From Pimelobacter simplex (GTDB lineage Bacteria > Actinomycetota > Actinomycetes > Propionibacteriales > Nocardioidaceae): a stretch of 64,000 nt of DNA. The notes beneath the pieces are model-generated. The model was given only the letters and a program-made list of their open reading frames with translations. It searched no databases and was not told the DNA's origin. Of the stretch, positions 53,992-63,491 are shown piece after piece; position 1 is the first letter of the stretch, and each line of letters begins with the position of its first letter. The stretch is taken from NCBI RefSeq assembly GCF_024662235.1, contig NZ_CP096276.1, positions 682,001 to 746,000 on the forward strand, given 5' to 3'. A program made the position numbers and the translations under genes.

Positions 53992-54891
53992 GTGCGGCAC
54001 CGTTACGACTGCCCCCTGCGCTGGGGGGACATCGACCAGCTCAACCACGTCAACAACGTGAAGTACGTCGACTACCTCCAGGAGGCGCGCGGCGCGCTCC
54101 TGCACGCCTGCCGCACCGCTGCCGGGGTGGAGCACCACCACAACGACGCCTACGTCGTGCGCCGGCACGAGGTGACCTTCCGGGCGCCGCTGCGCTTCCG
54201 GTTCCAGGCGGTGGCGATCGAGTCCTGGGTCAGCGAGATCCGGACCGCGAGCTTCACCCTCGACCACGAGATCTTCACCGAGGACGCCGACGGCACCCGC
54301 GCCGTCTACCTCCGGGCCCGGACCGTGCTGGCGCCGTTCGTCCTCGCCACCGGTACGCCGCGCCGCCTCGACGAGCAGGAGCGCACCGCGCTCGCGCCGT
54401 ACGCCGAGCTGGGGGAGGTCCGCTCCCGCCCGGTGCTGGTCGACGTGGCGCGCGAGCACGCCTCGCACTACCCGGTGCAGGTGCGCTTCTCCGACCTCGA
54501 CATCTACCGCCACGTCAACAACGTGAAGTACTTCGAGTTCTTCCAGGAGGCGCGGATCGGCTCGATCCGGCGCCTGCAGCAGGGCCTCCAGGGCTTCCCG
54601 CGGGTCGTGAGCGTGCTCGCCCAGGCCGACGTCGAGTACGTCGCGCCGATCGTGCTGCGCCCGCAGCCCTACGACTGCTGGTCGGTGATCTCCCGGATCG
54701 GCAACAAGTCGATGGTGATCGAGTCCGAGATCACCGACGGCGTGGGCGGCGCGGACGGCGGCGAGGTGCTGGCCCGCTCCAAGGTCGTGCTGGTCTTCTT
54801 CGACACCGAGACCCAGCGCTCGATGACGCCGCCGCCGGGATTCCGCGAGGCGCTGGTCGAGGCGCTCGGGGACATGGTCACAGCCCGCTGA
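53992..54891 (+). CDS. Double-hotdog acyl-CoA thioesterase
   Basis: A 299-aa protein from a GTG. Two 4HBT hotdog domains: RWGDIDQLNHVNNVKYVDYLQEA-type motif at ~10-32, and its repeat RFSDLDIYRHVNNVKYFEFF at ~160-180. Both keep the Asp/His catalytic pattern. It hydrolyses acyl-CoA to acid and CoA. Its last 14 bp overlap the convergent hydratase. Confidence 0.88.
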   Translation: MRHRYDCPLRWGDIDQLNHVNNVKYVDYLQEARGALLHACRTAAGVEHHHNDAYVVRRHEVTFRAPLRFRFQAVAIESWVSEIRTASFTLDHEIFTEDADGTRAVYLRARTVLAPFVLATGTPRRLDEQERTALAPYAELGEVRSRPVLVDVAREHASHYPVQVRFSDLDIYRHVNNVKYFEFFQEARIGSIRRLQQGLQGFPRVVSVLAQADVEYVAPIVLRPQPYDCWSVISRIGNKSMVIESEITDGVGGADGGEVLARSKVVLVFFDTETQRSMTPPPGFREALVEALGDMVTAR

Positions 54892-55651
54892 AGTCCGGCT
54901 CGCGGCCCTCGGCGAAGGCGGCGAGCGCCTCGAGGTTCGCCGGTCCGCCCATCAGCTCGGCGAAGGTGGCGTTCTCCCGGTCCCGGGCGGCGCGGATGGC
55001 GGCGCGGTGCGGCTCGGTCATCGTGTGCTTGACCGCGATCAGCGACGAGATCGGCCGGCGGGCGAGGACCTCGGCCTGGCGCCGGGCGGTCGGGAGCAGG
55101 TCGCCGGGCGCGCACACGGTGCGGACCAGGCCCATCTCACGAGCCTCCTCGGCGCTGATCCACTCGGCCGAGAGCAGGGCCCAGGCGGCGTTCTGGCGGC
55201 CCACCAACGCCGGGAACAGGTACGACGACGCGGCCTCCGGCGCCACGCCGAGCGAGGTGAAGGGGCACTTGAGCCGGGCCTCGGTGGACATCAGCCCGAG
55301 GTCGGCGAACCCCAGGATCGTCGCGCCGATGCCCAGGCCGAGCCCGTTGACGGCCACGACGAGCGGCTTGGGGAAGTCGACCAGGGCGTCGATCAGGCCG
55401 ATGAACCCGTGCCGGCCGCGCACGAAGGTGGGATCGGTGGCGATCCGGTGCATCTCGAGCAGGTCGGTCCCGGCGCTGAAGGCCCGCCCGGCGCCGGTGA
55501 GCAGGACGACGGCGACCGTGGGGTCGGCCGCCGCGGCGAGGAGCGCCTCGGCGGTCGCGTCGTACAGCTCCTCGTTGAAGGCGTTGAGCGCCTCGGGGCG
55601 GTCGAGGGTCAGGGTGCGGACCCGGTTCTCGTCGGAGACCTGCAGCGTCAT
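54878..55651 (-). CDS. Enoyl-CoA hydratase/isomerase
   Basis: A 257-aa crotonase. Oxyanion-hole segments GAGRAFSAGTDLLEM and VNGLGLGIGATILG. Position 110-140 holds the Gly-rich loop; the Glu pair of classical hydratases is partly altered (CPFTSLGVAPEAASSYL), so isomerase or another crotonase activity is possible. ATG start. Confidence 0.87.
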   Translation of the reverse strand: MTLQVSDENRVRTLTLDRPEALNAFNEELYDATAEALLAAAADPTVAVVLLTGAGRAFSAGTDLLEMHRIATDPTFVRGRHGFIGLIDALVDFPKPLVVAVNGLGLGIGATILGFADLGLMSTEARLKCPFTSLGVAPEAASSYLFPALVGRQNAAWALLSAEWISAEEAREMGLVRTVCAPGDLLPTARRQAEVLARRPISSLIAVKHTMTEPHRAAIRAARDRENATFAELMGGPANLEALAAFAEGREPDFSGL

Positions 55652-55672
55652 GGCGCCAGGATAGAACGTGTT

Positions 55673-56242
55673 CTAGGTTCCCGGGTGGTCCAGGACGCCG
55701 CGCAGCCGCTTGAGGCCGCGGTGCCGGGCGACCCGGACGGCGACGGCGGACATCCCGAGCGCGGCCGCCGTCGCGGCGACGTCGAGGTCGAGCACCTCGG
55801 TGCAGGCGATGACGTCCCGCTCCCGCGGAGGCAGCGAGGCGAGCGCCTCGCGGACCCACTCGTCGGCGATCAGGCGCGGCTCCGGTCCCGGGAGGGTCAC
55901 GGTCGCGTCGGCGCCGAGCGTCTCCAGGCCGCGCGAGCGGGTCGCCCCGCGCCGCGAGGCGTTGGCCGCGTGGTTGCGGGCGATGCCGAAGAGCCAGCCA
56001 CCGAAGTCCGACGAGGACCCGGTGAAGTCCGCCACCCGCTCGGCCGCCACCAGCCACGCCGCGGCGGCCAGGTCGTCGGGCGCCTCGCCCCCCGGCTTCG
56101 CGCGGGACTCGAGCCAGAGCAGCAGCCGGCCCGCGTGGGCGCGATAGAGCTCGCGCCACGCAGCGGCGTCACCGCGCTTCGCCGCGGCAACCAGCTCGTC
56201 GTCGGCTCGCACCAGACGTGTCCCACCCCTATTGGCCTGCAC
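55673..56242 (-). CDS. ECF-like sigma factor 2 (of duplicated pair)
   Basis: A 189-aa sigma factor from a GTG at 56242 (later GTG at 56212 possible). Region 2 (ELYRAHAGRLLLWLESRA, ADFTGSSSDFGGWLFGIARNH) and region 4 (SLPPRERDVIACTEVLDLDV, AATAAALGMSAVAVRVARHR). Paralogous to 57159-57740: both share WRELYRAHA and GWLFGIAR-type segments. Confidence 0.85.
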   Translation of the reverse strand: MQANRGGTRLVRADDELVAAAKRGDAAAWRELYRAHAGRLLLWLESRAKPGGEAPDDLAAAAWLVAAERVADFTGSSSDFGGWLFGIARNHAANASRRGATRSRGLETLGADATVTLPGPEPRLIADEWVREALASLPPRERDVIACTEVLDLDVAATAAALGMSAVAVRVARHRGLKRLRGVLDHPGT

Positions 56243-56312
56243 GCCTCCGGAGTCGTCCCGGGGCGTGGGGCTTCATTGTCGCGTGCCCCGGGCCCTCCGG
56301 GCGACTTGTCGG

Positions 56313-57023
56313 CTATCGGTCGGTGCCGTGGCCCTTGGCCTTGCCCTTGCCCTTGCCGTTGTCCTTGCCCTCGTCGCCGGGGTTGCCCTGACCGTGGGAC
56401 TTGGCCTTGTCCTTGGCCTTGTCCTTGTCGTGCCCCTTGGCCTTGCCCTGGCTCTTGCCGTTGCCCTGGTCGTGGCCCTTGCCGCCGGGCTTGTCCTCGG
56501 GCTTGTTCTCGGGCTTGTCGCCGGGCTTGCCGTGGGGCTTGTCGCCGTCGGTGCCCGGGTCGGTCGCGTGCTCCCCGGCCGATCCGGGAGCAGTTCCCGA
56601 CCCGGTGCCCGACCCCGTGCCCGACCCCGTGCCCGATCCGGCGCCGGAGGGGCCCACCGATGAGCGGGAGGAACCCGGCAGCCCCGGGGACAGGGGGCTG
56701 CCGGGCGTGGATACGTCGGAGTGTGGGGTTCCGACGTCTCCGGGGCTCGGGTTCCCGGTGGGCTCCACCTTGGTCGGGGCGTCGGCGGGGGAGAGTGGGA
56801 TCTCCGCGCCGGTGGGGATGCCCGCTGCCCAGGTCGCCGCCGCGATCGCGGCCACGGAGGCCGTCGCGACGACGAGGCGGAGCCCGGAGGACCGAGCCGT
56901 ACGTGGGGGTGCCGTCGGCACCGAGGACGCGCTCAGGTGGGTGAGCATGCCGAGGAACGCGGGGTCCGGCTCCAGCGTCGGTACGTCGACGCGGAGCCGC
57001 TCCGTGCGGCGATCGGTGCTCAT
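56313..57023 (-). CDS. Membrane protein with long low-complexity tail (partner 2)
   Basis: A 236-aa protein. Short cytoplasmic N-terminus (RVDVPTLEPDPAFLGMLTHL), one membrane helix (~48-68), then an extracytoplasmic tail with GTGSGTGSG repeats and ~80 residues of Lys/Gly/Asp (KPGDKPENKPEDKPGGKG). Probably binds the sigma factor below it through the N-terminus; no classic anti-sigma motif. Confidence 0.7.
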   Translation of the reverse strand: MSTDRRTERLRVDVPTLEPDPAFLGMLTHLSASSVPTAPPRTARSSGLRLVVATASVAAIAAATWAAGIPTGAEIPLSPADAPTKVEPTGNPSPGDVGTPHSDVSTPGSPLSPGLPGSSRSSVGPSGAGSGTGSGTGSGTGSGTAPGSAGEHATDPGTDGDKPHGKPGDKPENKPEDKPGGKGHDQGNGKSQGKAKGHDKDKAKDKAKSHGQGNPGDEGKDNGKGKGKAKGHGTDR

Positions 57024-57158
57024 GGCCTGCTGCCTGTCGGTCGTGCTCGGGTCGGGTACCCGGTCAGGCCCCTCCCGAGACGGGGGCTGTCCTCACCGAC
57101 TTCATGTAGCCGGGAGGTGCGGTTGTTACGTCCAGAGTAGAGAAAGCACACCACAAGC

Positions 57159-57740
57159 TCACCCGGCCTCCGGCGCGGCGGTCGGTGCGGCGGTCGGACC
57201 CGTGGGTCCCGAGGTCTCCGCCGGGTCGGCGTCCAGCCGGCCGCGCAGGCGCTTGAGGGCCCGGTGGTGCGCCACCCGTACGGCGACCGGGCGCAGGCCG
57301 AGCGCGGTCGCGGTGGTCGGTACGTCCATGTCGAGCACCTCGCGGCAGGTGACCACGTCGCGCTCGCGCTCGGGCAGCGTGGCGAGCAGCCGGCGGGCCC
57401 AGTCGCTGCCGGTCGTCGCCGGTTCGGGACCGGGGTCGAGGCCGGGGGCGGTGGGGGCGAGGACGCTGGCGCGGCGGGCCGAGCGGCGCCGGGCGTTGGC
57501 CAGGTGGTGCCGGGCGATGCCGAACAGCCAGGCGGCGAAGGCGTCGCCGTCGCCCTCGAAGCCGGCGATCTTCTCGGCCGCGACCAGCCACGACGCCGCG
57601 GCGATGTCCTCGGGCGTCTCGTCGCCGGTACCCCGGGCGCGCAACCAGACGACGAGACGCGTGGCGTGTGCTCGGTAGAGCTCGCGCCACGCCTCGGGGT
57701 CGCCGCGCTGGGCCGCGGCGACGATGTCGTCGGAGGTCAC
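57159..57740 (-). CDS. ECF-like sigma factor 1 (of duplicated pair)
   Basis: A 193-aa sigma factor. Region 2 (WRELYRAHATRLVVWLRARG, FAAWLFGIARHHLANARRR) and region 4 (TLPERERDVVTCREVLDMDV, PTTATALGLRPVAVRVAHHR). Its ATG overlaps the stop of the upstream membrane protein. Strongly similar to 55673-56242. Confidence 0.87.
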   Translation of the reverse strand: MTSDDIVAAAQRGDPEAWRELYRAHATRLVVWLRARGTGDETPEDIAAASWLVAAEKIAGFEGDGDAFAAWLFGIARHHLANARRRSARRASVLAPTAPGLDPGPEPATTGSDWARRLLATLPERERDVVTCREVLDMDVPTTATALGLRPVAVRVAHHRALKRLRGRLDADPAETSGPTGPTAAPTAAPEAG

Positions 57741-58480
57741 TGAGCCGAGGCCACCTGCGCTTCCTGCGGCTGGGGGGAGCGGCGTGCGTCGTGGTCGCCC
57801 TGCTGGTCGTCGTCGTTGCCCTGCTGGTCGTGCGCACCCTGGTCGCCCTGGTCGTCCCGGTCGCCGTGCTCGGGGACGGGCACCGGCGGCTTGCCGGGCT
57901 TGTCGAAGAGGTCGCCCGGGCCCGGAGCATGACTGAGTCCCGGCGGCAGCGGGGCCGACGGGACGGGTGGGGCGGGCGGGGTGAGCGGGACCGAGGGGAG
58001 CGAGGGGAGGGGAAGGCTCGGGGTGGGCAGGCCGAGCGCCGGTGGCGAGCCCGAGCCGCTCGGTACGAGCGCCGGGTCGGTCCCCGCGGTGCCCGGCGAG
58101 GCGGGTGCGGTCGACCCCGCATCACCCGCCGAGGTCGGGGATGGGGACTCTCCCTCGGCGGGTGACTCCGGATCATCGGAGTGTGGGGTTCCGACGCCTC
58201 CGGGAGAGGGGTCGGCCGGCTGGTGCGTCACGTGCTCCTCGGGGCGGAACGGAGAATCCGTTCCGGGCAGGGCACCCGCAGCCCACGAGGTGGCACCGAC
58301 GGCGATCGCACCCCCCAGCACAATCGCCCATCGCGCACCAGCCGACCGACTCGGTCGCGTAGCCGGTGCGGCCGAGCCTCGGCTCAGCTCCACCAACTGC
58401 GCGAGCAGTGCCGGTTCCGGATCGGCCGGGCGCACGTCCGCGCGCAAGGCCTCGATCCAGTCCGGTCGGGTCATGTTCAT
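57737..58480 (-). CDS. Membrane protein with low-complexity tail (partner 1)
   Basis: A 247-aa protein: short N-terminal part (RADVRPADPEPALLAQLVEL), one membrane helix (~48-67), then a Pro/Ser-rich extracytoplasmic tail ending in Asp/Gln repeats. It shares GVGTPHSD and the N-terminal DPxPxxL pattern with 56313-57023, showing the two are duplicates. Overlaps the sigma gene by 4 bp. Confidence 0.7.
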   Translation of the reverse strand: MNMTRPDWIEALRADVRPADPEPALLAQLVELSRGSAAPATRPSRSAGARWAIVLGGAIAVGATSWAAGALPGTDSPFRPEEHVTHQPADPSPGGVGTPHSDDPESPAEGESPSPTSAGDAGSTAPASPGTAGTDPALVPSGSGSPPALGLPTPSLPLPSLPSVPLTPPAPPVPSAPLPPGLSHAPGPGDLFDKPGKPPVPVPEHGDRDDQGDQGAHDQQGNDDDQQGDHDARRSPQPQEAQVASAQ

Positions 58481-58608
58481 CTCTCAACACCTCGGTCCGG
58501 AGACCGGAGCGCTCCGGTCACAGGACGAGGGGCCGGGAGCGGCCCCTCGTGGAGTACCTGTCGCGAGAGGGCCCGGGCGTTACATCGCCCGGAAAGTATT
58601 TCTCGGGC

Positions 58609-58992
58609 TCAGCCTGGGGTGTTGACCATGAAGGTCGCCGCGTGGGTCACGTAGTCCCAGAACCGGGCGTCCTGCTCGGGGGTCAGCGCGACGCTGTCGA
58701 GGCCGGCCCGGAAGTGGGTCAGCCAGCGGTCACGGGCGTCGGCGTCGACGGCGAAGGGCGCGTGGCGCATCCGCAGCCGCGGGTGCCCGCGGTGCTCGGA
58801 GTACGTCGTGGGCCCGCCCCAGTACTGGACCAGGAAGAGCAGGAAGCGCTCCTCGGCCGGGCCGAGGTCGGCCTCGGGGTACATCGGGCGGAGCACCTCG
58901 TCGGCCGCCACGCCCTCGTAGAACTTCGCCACGATCCGGCGGAAGGTCTCGAACCCGCCGATCTCGTCGTAGAAGCTCGTCTCGTCACTCAC
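58609..58992 (-). CDS. glbO: Truncated haemoglobin (group II)
   Basis: A 127-aa globin from a GTG at 58992 (VSDETSFYDEIGGFETFRR). Proximal His in GHPRLRMRHAPF, with YWGGPTTYSEHRGHP typical of group II (trHbO). Likely binds oxygen or NO. It ends 116 bp after the sigma-operon start region; the MscS gene lies 7 bp upstream on the same strand. Confidence 0.9.
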   Translation of the reverse strand: MSDETSFYDEIGGFETFRRIVAKFYEGVAADEVLRPMYPEADLGPAEERFLLFLVQYWGGPTTYSEHRGHPRLRMRHAPFAVDADARDRWLTHFRAGLDSVALTPEQDARFWDYVTHAATFMVNTPG

Positions 58993-58999
58993 CCGACCA

Positions 59000-60001
59000 T
59001 CATCCCTCGTCGCCCGCGGCGGCCGGCGCGGGCCCCTGCTCGCCGCCGGCACGGCGGTCCTCGCGGTGCCAGACGACCCGCTGGGCGAACGGGATCTCGA
59101 TGCCCTCGTGGTCGAAGCGGGCCTTGATCCGCTGGCGCAGCGCCCGGGCGACCGCCCACTGCTCGAGCGGCGCGGTCTTGACCATCACCCGGATGGTCAC
59201 CGCGTCGGGCGCCAGCATCTCGACGCCGGTCACCTCGGGCTCCTCGATGATGACGTGGTTGAACTCGTCGTCCTGCCACAGGTCGTGGGCGACGTCGCGC
59301 AGCACCCGCTGGACCCGGGCGAGGTCCTCGCTGTAGCCGACGCTGACGTCGACGACCGCGCGCGACCAGTTCTGGCTCTTGTTGCCGACCCGCAGGATCT
59401 CGCCGTTGGGGACGTACCAGACGGTGCCGTTGATGTCGCGCAGCCGGGTCATCCGCAGGGTGACCAGCTCGATGGTGCCGTTGGCCTCGCCGAGGTCGAC
59501 GACGTCGCCGACGCCGTACTGGTCCTCGATGAAGATGAAGATGCCGGCCAGGAAGTCCTTGACCAGCGACTGGGCGCCGAAGCCGAGCGCGATGCCGATG
59601 ATGCCGGCGCTGGCGATGATGGGCGCGATGTCGACCCCGAGCTCGCTGAGCACCATCGTCCCGGCGATGGCCACCACGACGAAGGTGATGATGCTCTTGA
59701 GGACGCCGGCCATGGTCGCGGCGCGCTGCTTGCGCCGGGCGGCGACGGCGTTCTCGACCCGCTCGGGCAGGACGCCGCGCTCGGCGCGCCGGGCGATCCG
59801 GTCGACCACGCGGTGCAGCATCCAGCGGGCGACGAGGCCGAGCAGGACCAGGCCGATGATGGCCAGCGGCTTGCCGATCAGGACGTCGGACCACTCGGCC
59901 AGGCGGCGGTTGCCGGTCACGTCCCAGGCCAGGTCGCACACGGTCTCGCCGTCGGCGCAGGGGCTGGTCGGAGCAGCGGTCGACAGGGCGGAGACGAGCA
60001 T
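59000..60001 (-). CDS. Small-conductance mechanosensitive channel (MscS family)
   Basis: A 333-aa protein from the ATG at 60001. Membrane helices at ~38-58, ~100-120 and the pore helix ~125-155 (IIASAGIIGIALGFGAQSLVKDFLAG), then the soluble MscS body (FIEDQYGVGDVVDLGEANGT). Opens under membrane tension to release solutes. Upstream of globin. Confidence 0.9.
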   Translation of the reverse strand: MLVSALSTAAPTSPCADGETVCDLAWDVTGNRRLAEWSDVLIGKPLAIIGLVLLGLVARWMLHRVVDRIARRAERGVLPERVENAVAARRKQRAATMAGVLKSIITFVVVAIAGTMVLSELGVDIAPIIASAGIIGIALGFGAQSLVKDFLAGIFIFIEDQYGVGDVVDLGEANGTIELVTLRMTRLRDINGTVWYVPNGEILRVGNKSQNWSRAVVDVSVGYSEDLARVQRVLRDVAHDLWQDDEFNHVIIEEPEVTGVEMLAPDAVTIRVMVKTAPLEQWAVARALRQRIKARFDHEGIEIPFAQRVVWHREDRRAGGEQGPAPAAAGDEG

Positions 60002-60086
60002 CCGCTCAGTGTCCCAAATGGGCGGTGAACGCGCTGGGGTGGCACCACCGCGCCACGCGGGGCGCGGAGCCGATATCCTCAGGCCC

Positions 60087-60455
60087 GTGACCAGCACTGC
60101 CGTACGTCGCCTCCTCACCGCCTGCACCCTCGTCGGAGTGAGTGCCTTCCTCGTCGTCGGCGGCGCGGGTGCCGCCTCGGCCGACACGCCCGTGCCGCGG
60201 CCGGGCAGCTGGGAGCCCAAGCCCGACATCGACGTGCTCCACGCGTTCTTGATCCTCGGCGGCATCCCGCTGCTGGTCTTCGTGGTGATCACGCTGCTCT
60301 ACGTCGCCCCGGCGCTCGCCCGTGGCGAGAACCTCGGCGTCAACGCGCTCGAGCCCGAGAGCCAGTGGCTCGGCGGCCCGCGGAAGGCGGCCGGTGAGCT
60401 CGCCGAGCCGGACTCCGAGGACTCCAAGGCCGGCGGCGCCGGCGGCACCTGGTAG
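60087..60455 (+). CDS. Secreted/membrane small protein, 122 aa
   Basis: GTG start at 60087. Signal peptide (~1-31, AGAASADTPVP), a short extracytoplasmic segment, a second membrane helix (~50-73) and a cytoplasmic acidic tail. No known family. It lies 8 bp before a DUF5130-like gene, so they form an operon. Confidence 0.65.
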   Translation: MTSTAVRRLLTACTLVGVSAFLVVGGAGAASADTPVPRPGSWEPKPDIDVLHAFLILGGIPLLVFVVITLLYVAPALARGENLGVNALEPESQWLGGPRKAAGELAEPDSEDSKAGGAGGTW

Positions 60456-60463
60456 TCCGCGCC

Positions 60464-60823
60464 ATGCCCACCACGGCCCTCAGCGCCGCCGAGCGCGCTG
60501 CCCTCGACGTCACGATCCGCACCGCCGAGCAGCTGTGCCGGGCCGAGATCTCGGTCTTCGTCGGCGCCGCCTCCGGCGACCCGCGCGACTTCGCGACCAG
60601 CCTGCACAACACGCTGGTGCTGCCCACCCGCAGCATCCTGATCATGGTCGACCCCGACCGCCGGGTGGTCGAGATCGTCACCGGCGGGCACACCCGTCAG
60701 CTGCTCACCGACGAGGAGTCGGCGCGCGCGGTGACCGCGATGACCGAGCGGTTCGCGACCGGCGACCTGGCCGGCGGGCTGACCCGCGGCATCGAACTCC
60801 TCGGCGAGCTCGCCAAGGACTGA
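60464..60823 (+). CDS. DUF5130/TPM-domain-like protein
   Basis: A 119-aa protein: ALDVTIRTAEQLCRAEISVFVG and TRSILIMVDPDRRVVEIVTGG match actinobacterial DUF5130, related to TPM-fold proteins. Function unknown. Last gene of the two-gene operon before a terminator. Confidence 0.75.
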   Translation: MPTTALSAAERAALDVTIRTAEQLCRAEISVFVGAASGDPRDFATSLHNTLVLPTRSILIMVDPDRRVVEIVTGGHTRQLLTDEESARAVTAMTERFATGDLAGGLTRGIELLGELAKD

Positions 60824-60837
60824 GCACCTCCGCACGC

Positions 60838-60875
60838 AGCACGGCCCGGCACCCCGAGGGGTGCCGGGCCGTGCT
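60838..60875. terminator. Bidirectional terminator
   Basis: Perfect stem AGCACGGCCCGGCACC with its complement around CCGAGG, between the DUF5130-like gene and convergent pepN. Confidence 0.8.
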
Positions 60876-60890
60876 GCGTCTGGCCGAGGG

Positions 60891-63464
60891 TCAGCGGGCG
60901 GCGTCGGTGGCCTGGGCGGCCAGCGCCCGGGCCACGTCGGCACGGCCCTCGCGCACGTAGCGCAGCGCGCCCGGGTTGACGCTGTCGCCGGTGCCGGCGA
61001 GCCAGGCGTCGACGGCGTCGAGCGTGGCCGGGATGGCGATCAGGCGCGGGAAGATGTGCTCCAGCGCGACCGAGGCCTTGTGCGAGCCGAGCCGGTCCCA
61101 GGCGCCGGCGACCTCGTCGAGGTAGCGGGCGACGTAGGGCGCGAGCACCTCGTCCTGGCCGGACTGCCAGAACGCCAGCACGACGCTGCGCTGGGTCTCG
61201 TTGGGCACCGACGGGTCGAGGAGGGCCTGGGTCCAGGCGCGCTCCTTGGCCTCGGCGGTGGGCTGCGCGGCGCGCGCGGCGGCGGACTTCTCCTGGCCGG
61301 AGATGGTGTTGTCACCGGCCAGCTCGCCGTCGATGCGGGCGTCGTCGGCCTTGCCGACCCGGGCGAGCTGGGTGAGCAGCGCCCAGCGCAGGTCCTGGTC
61401 GACGGCGAGGCCCTCGAAGGTCAGCGAGCCGTCGAGGATCGCCTCGAGGTCGGCGATCGCCGCCTCGCTCGACGCGGCCGCGGCGTAGGACCGGGCGAAC
61501 GTGAGCTGGTGGTCGGTGCCCGGCTCGGCGGCCGCGAGCAGGCCGCGCAGGCCCTGCTCCCACCGCGCCGCGAGCTCGGTACGACGGGCCGGGTCGCTGT
61601 AGAGCGCGACGGCCTGGGCGGCGTAGACGGGGATCCGGCTCACGCCCCACGCGTCGGTCTCGCGGCCGATGTTGCCGAGCACCAGCTCGACGAAGTCGGT
61701 CGCGGCGAGCTCGGCGTCGCGGGTCATGTCCCACGCCGCGCTCCAGACCAGGGCCCGCGCGAGCGAGTCGTCGAGGTCGGACAGGCGCGCGACGGCCGTC
61801 GCCCGGGAGCGCTCGTCGAGGCGGATCTTGGCGAAGGCCAGGTCCTGGTCGTTGAGCAGCAGCAGCTCGGGCTGGGCCTTGCCGACCAGCTCGGCGAGCT
61901 CGGTACGGGCGCCCTCGACGTCGACCTCGACGTAGTCGGTGCGCACGAGGCGACCCTCGGGCGAGCTGTTGTAGAAGCCGATGCCGACCCGGTGCCGGCG
62001 CAGCGTCGGGTGGTCCTGGGGCGCGCTCTGGTTGACCGCGAACGCGGCGTAGGTGCCGTCGGCGGCCAGCTCGAAGGCGGGGGAGAGGGTGTTGGTGCCC
62101 GCGGTCTGGAGCCACTCCTGGGCCCAGCCGGTGAGCTCGCGGCCCGAGGCCTTCTCGAGCGCGGTCAGCAGGTCGGAGAACTCCGTGTTGCCGAACGCGT
62201 GGTCGTGGAAGTACTGCTTGAGCCCGGCCAGGAACGGGTCGAGACCGACCCAGGCGACGAGCTGCTTGAGCACCGCCGCGCCCTTGGCGTAGGTGATCAT
62301 GTCGAAGTTGACCTCGACCGCGTGGAGGTCGACGTTGTCGGCCGCGATCGGGTGCGTCGAGGGCAGCGAGTCGGCGCGGTAGCCGGTCTGCTTGCGGGCG
62401 TTGGTGAAGCCGGTCCAGGCGTCGTCGTAGGACGTCGCCATGGCCTCGGCGTGGTAGCAGGCCCACTCGGCGAACGACTCGTTGAGCCAGAGGTCGTCCC
62501 ACCACTTCATGGTGACCAGGTCGCCGAACCACATGTGCGCCATCTCGTGCAGGATCACCGAGGCGCGGAACTCGTAGAACGAGCGCGGCTGGCGCGAGCG
62601 GGGGAGGTACTCGTCGCGCAGGGTCACCGCGCCGGCGTTCTCCATCGCGCCCATGTTGTACTCCGGCACGTAGAGCTGGTCGTACTTGCCGAACGGGTAG
62701 GGGTAGCCGAACGCCTCCTCGAAGAAGGCGAAGCCCTGCTTGGTCAGGGTGACGATCTCGTCGCGGTCGCGCTCGAGGTACTCCTTGAGCGACTGCCGGC
62801 TGTAGTGGCCGAGCGGGATCGTGCCGTGGGCGCCCTCATAGACGTCCTGGACCTCGTAGTAGTCACCGGCGACGATCGCGGTGATGTAGGTCGACATCGG
62901 CTGGGTGGCCGGGAAGCTCCAGAGCGCCACGCCGTCGCGGACCGGGGCCGGCTCGGGGGTGGCCGCGTTGGAGACGACCTTCCAGTGCGCCGGGGCGGTC
63001 ACGTTGAAGGTGAACGGCGCCTTGAGGTCGGGCTGCTCGAAGGTGGTGAACACGCGGCGGGCGTCGGGGACCTCGAACTGCGAGTAGAGGTAGACATTGC
63101 CGTCGGCCGGGTCGACGAAGTGGTGCAGGCCCTCGCCGGTGTGGGAGTACGTGCAGTCGGCCTTGACCACGAGCACGTTCTCGGCCTGCAGGTCGGGCAG
63201 CGCGATCCGGCTGTCGGCGTACGCCGTGGCCGGGTCGAGCGCGGTGCCGTTGAGGGTGATCTCGTGGATCGTCGCGTCGACCAGGTCGGCGAAGGTGGCC
63301 GATCCGGGCTGGCGCGCGGTGAACGTCAGCGTGGTGGTGGACCCGAAGGTCTCCACGCCGTCCTCCGTCGCACGGGACAGGTCGAGATCGATGACATAGG
63401 ACGTCACGTCGACGAGCGCAGCGCGGGTAGCCGCCTCGTCGCGGGTGAGGTTGGTGCCGGGCAT
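60891..63464 (-). CDS. pepN: Aminopeptidase N
   Basis: An 857-aa M1 zinc metallopeptidase. Exopeptidase motif GAMENAG, zinc motif HEMAHMWFGD with NESFAEW 18 residues on. C-terminal ERAP1-like helical domain (~530-857). I choose the ATG at 63464 (MPGTNLTRDEA), the usual actinobacterial start; 63473 is possible. A cluster of TTGTC half-sites lies upstream. Confidence 0.95.
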   Translation of the reverse strand: MPGTNLTRDEAATRAALVDVTSYVIDLDLSRATEDGVETFGSTTTLTFTARQPGSATFADLVDATIHEITLNGTALDPATAYADSRIALPDLQAENVLVVKADCTYSHTGEGLHHFVDPADGNVYLYSQFEVPDARRVFTTFEQPDLKAPFTFNVTAPAHWKVVSNAATPEPAPVRDGVALWSFPATQPMSTYITAIVAGDYYEVQDVYEGAHGTIPLGHYSRQSLKEYLERDRDEIVTLTKQGFAFFEEAFGYPYPFGKYDQLYVPEYNMGAMENAGAVTLRDEYLPRSRQPRSFYEFRASVILHEMAHMWFGDLVTMKWWDDLWLNESFAEWACYHAEAMATSYDDAWTGFTNARKQTGYRADSLPSTHPIAADNVDLHAVEVNFDMITYAKGAAVLKQLVAWVGLDPFLAGLKQYFHDHAFGNTEFSDLLTALEKASGRELTGWAQEWLQTAGTNTLSPAFELAADGTYAAFAVNQSAPQDHPTLRRHRVGIGFYNSSPEGRLVRTDYVEVDVEGARTELAELVGKAQPELLLLNDQDLAFAKIRLDERSRATAVARLSDLDDSLARALVWSAAWDMTRDAELAATDFVELVLGNIGRETDAWGVSRIPVYAAQAVALYSDPARRTELAARWEQGLRGLLAAAEPGTDHQLTFARSYAAAASSEAAIADLEAILDGSLTFEGLAVDQDLRWALLTQLARVGKADDARIDGELAGDNTISGQEKSAAARAAQPTAEAKERAWTQALLDPSVPNETQRSVVLAFWQSGQDEVLAPYVARYLDEVAGAWDRLGSHKASVALEHIFPRLIAIPATLDAVDAWLAGTGDSVNPGALRYVREGRADVARALAAQATDAAR

Positions 63465-63491
63465 GACAGCCATCCTTGCACCCGCTCCGAG

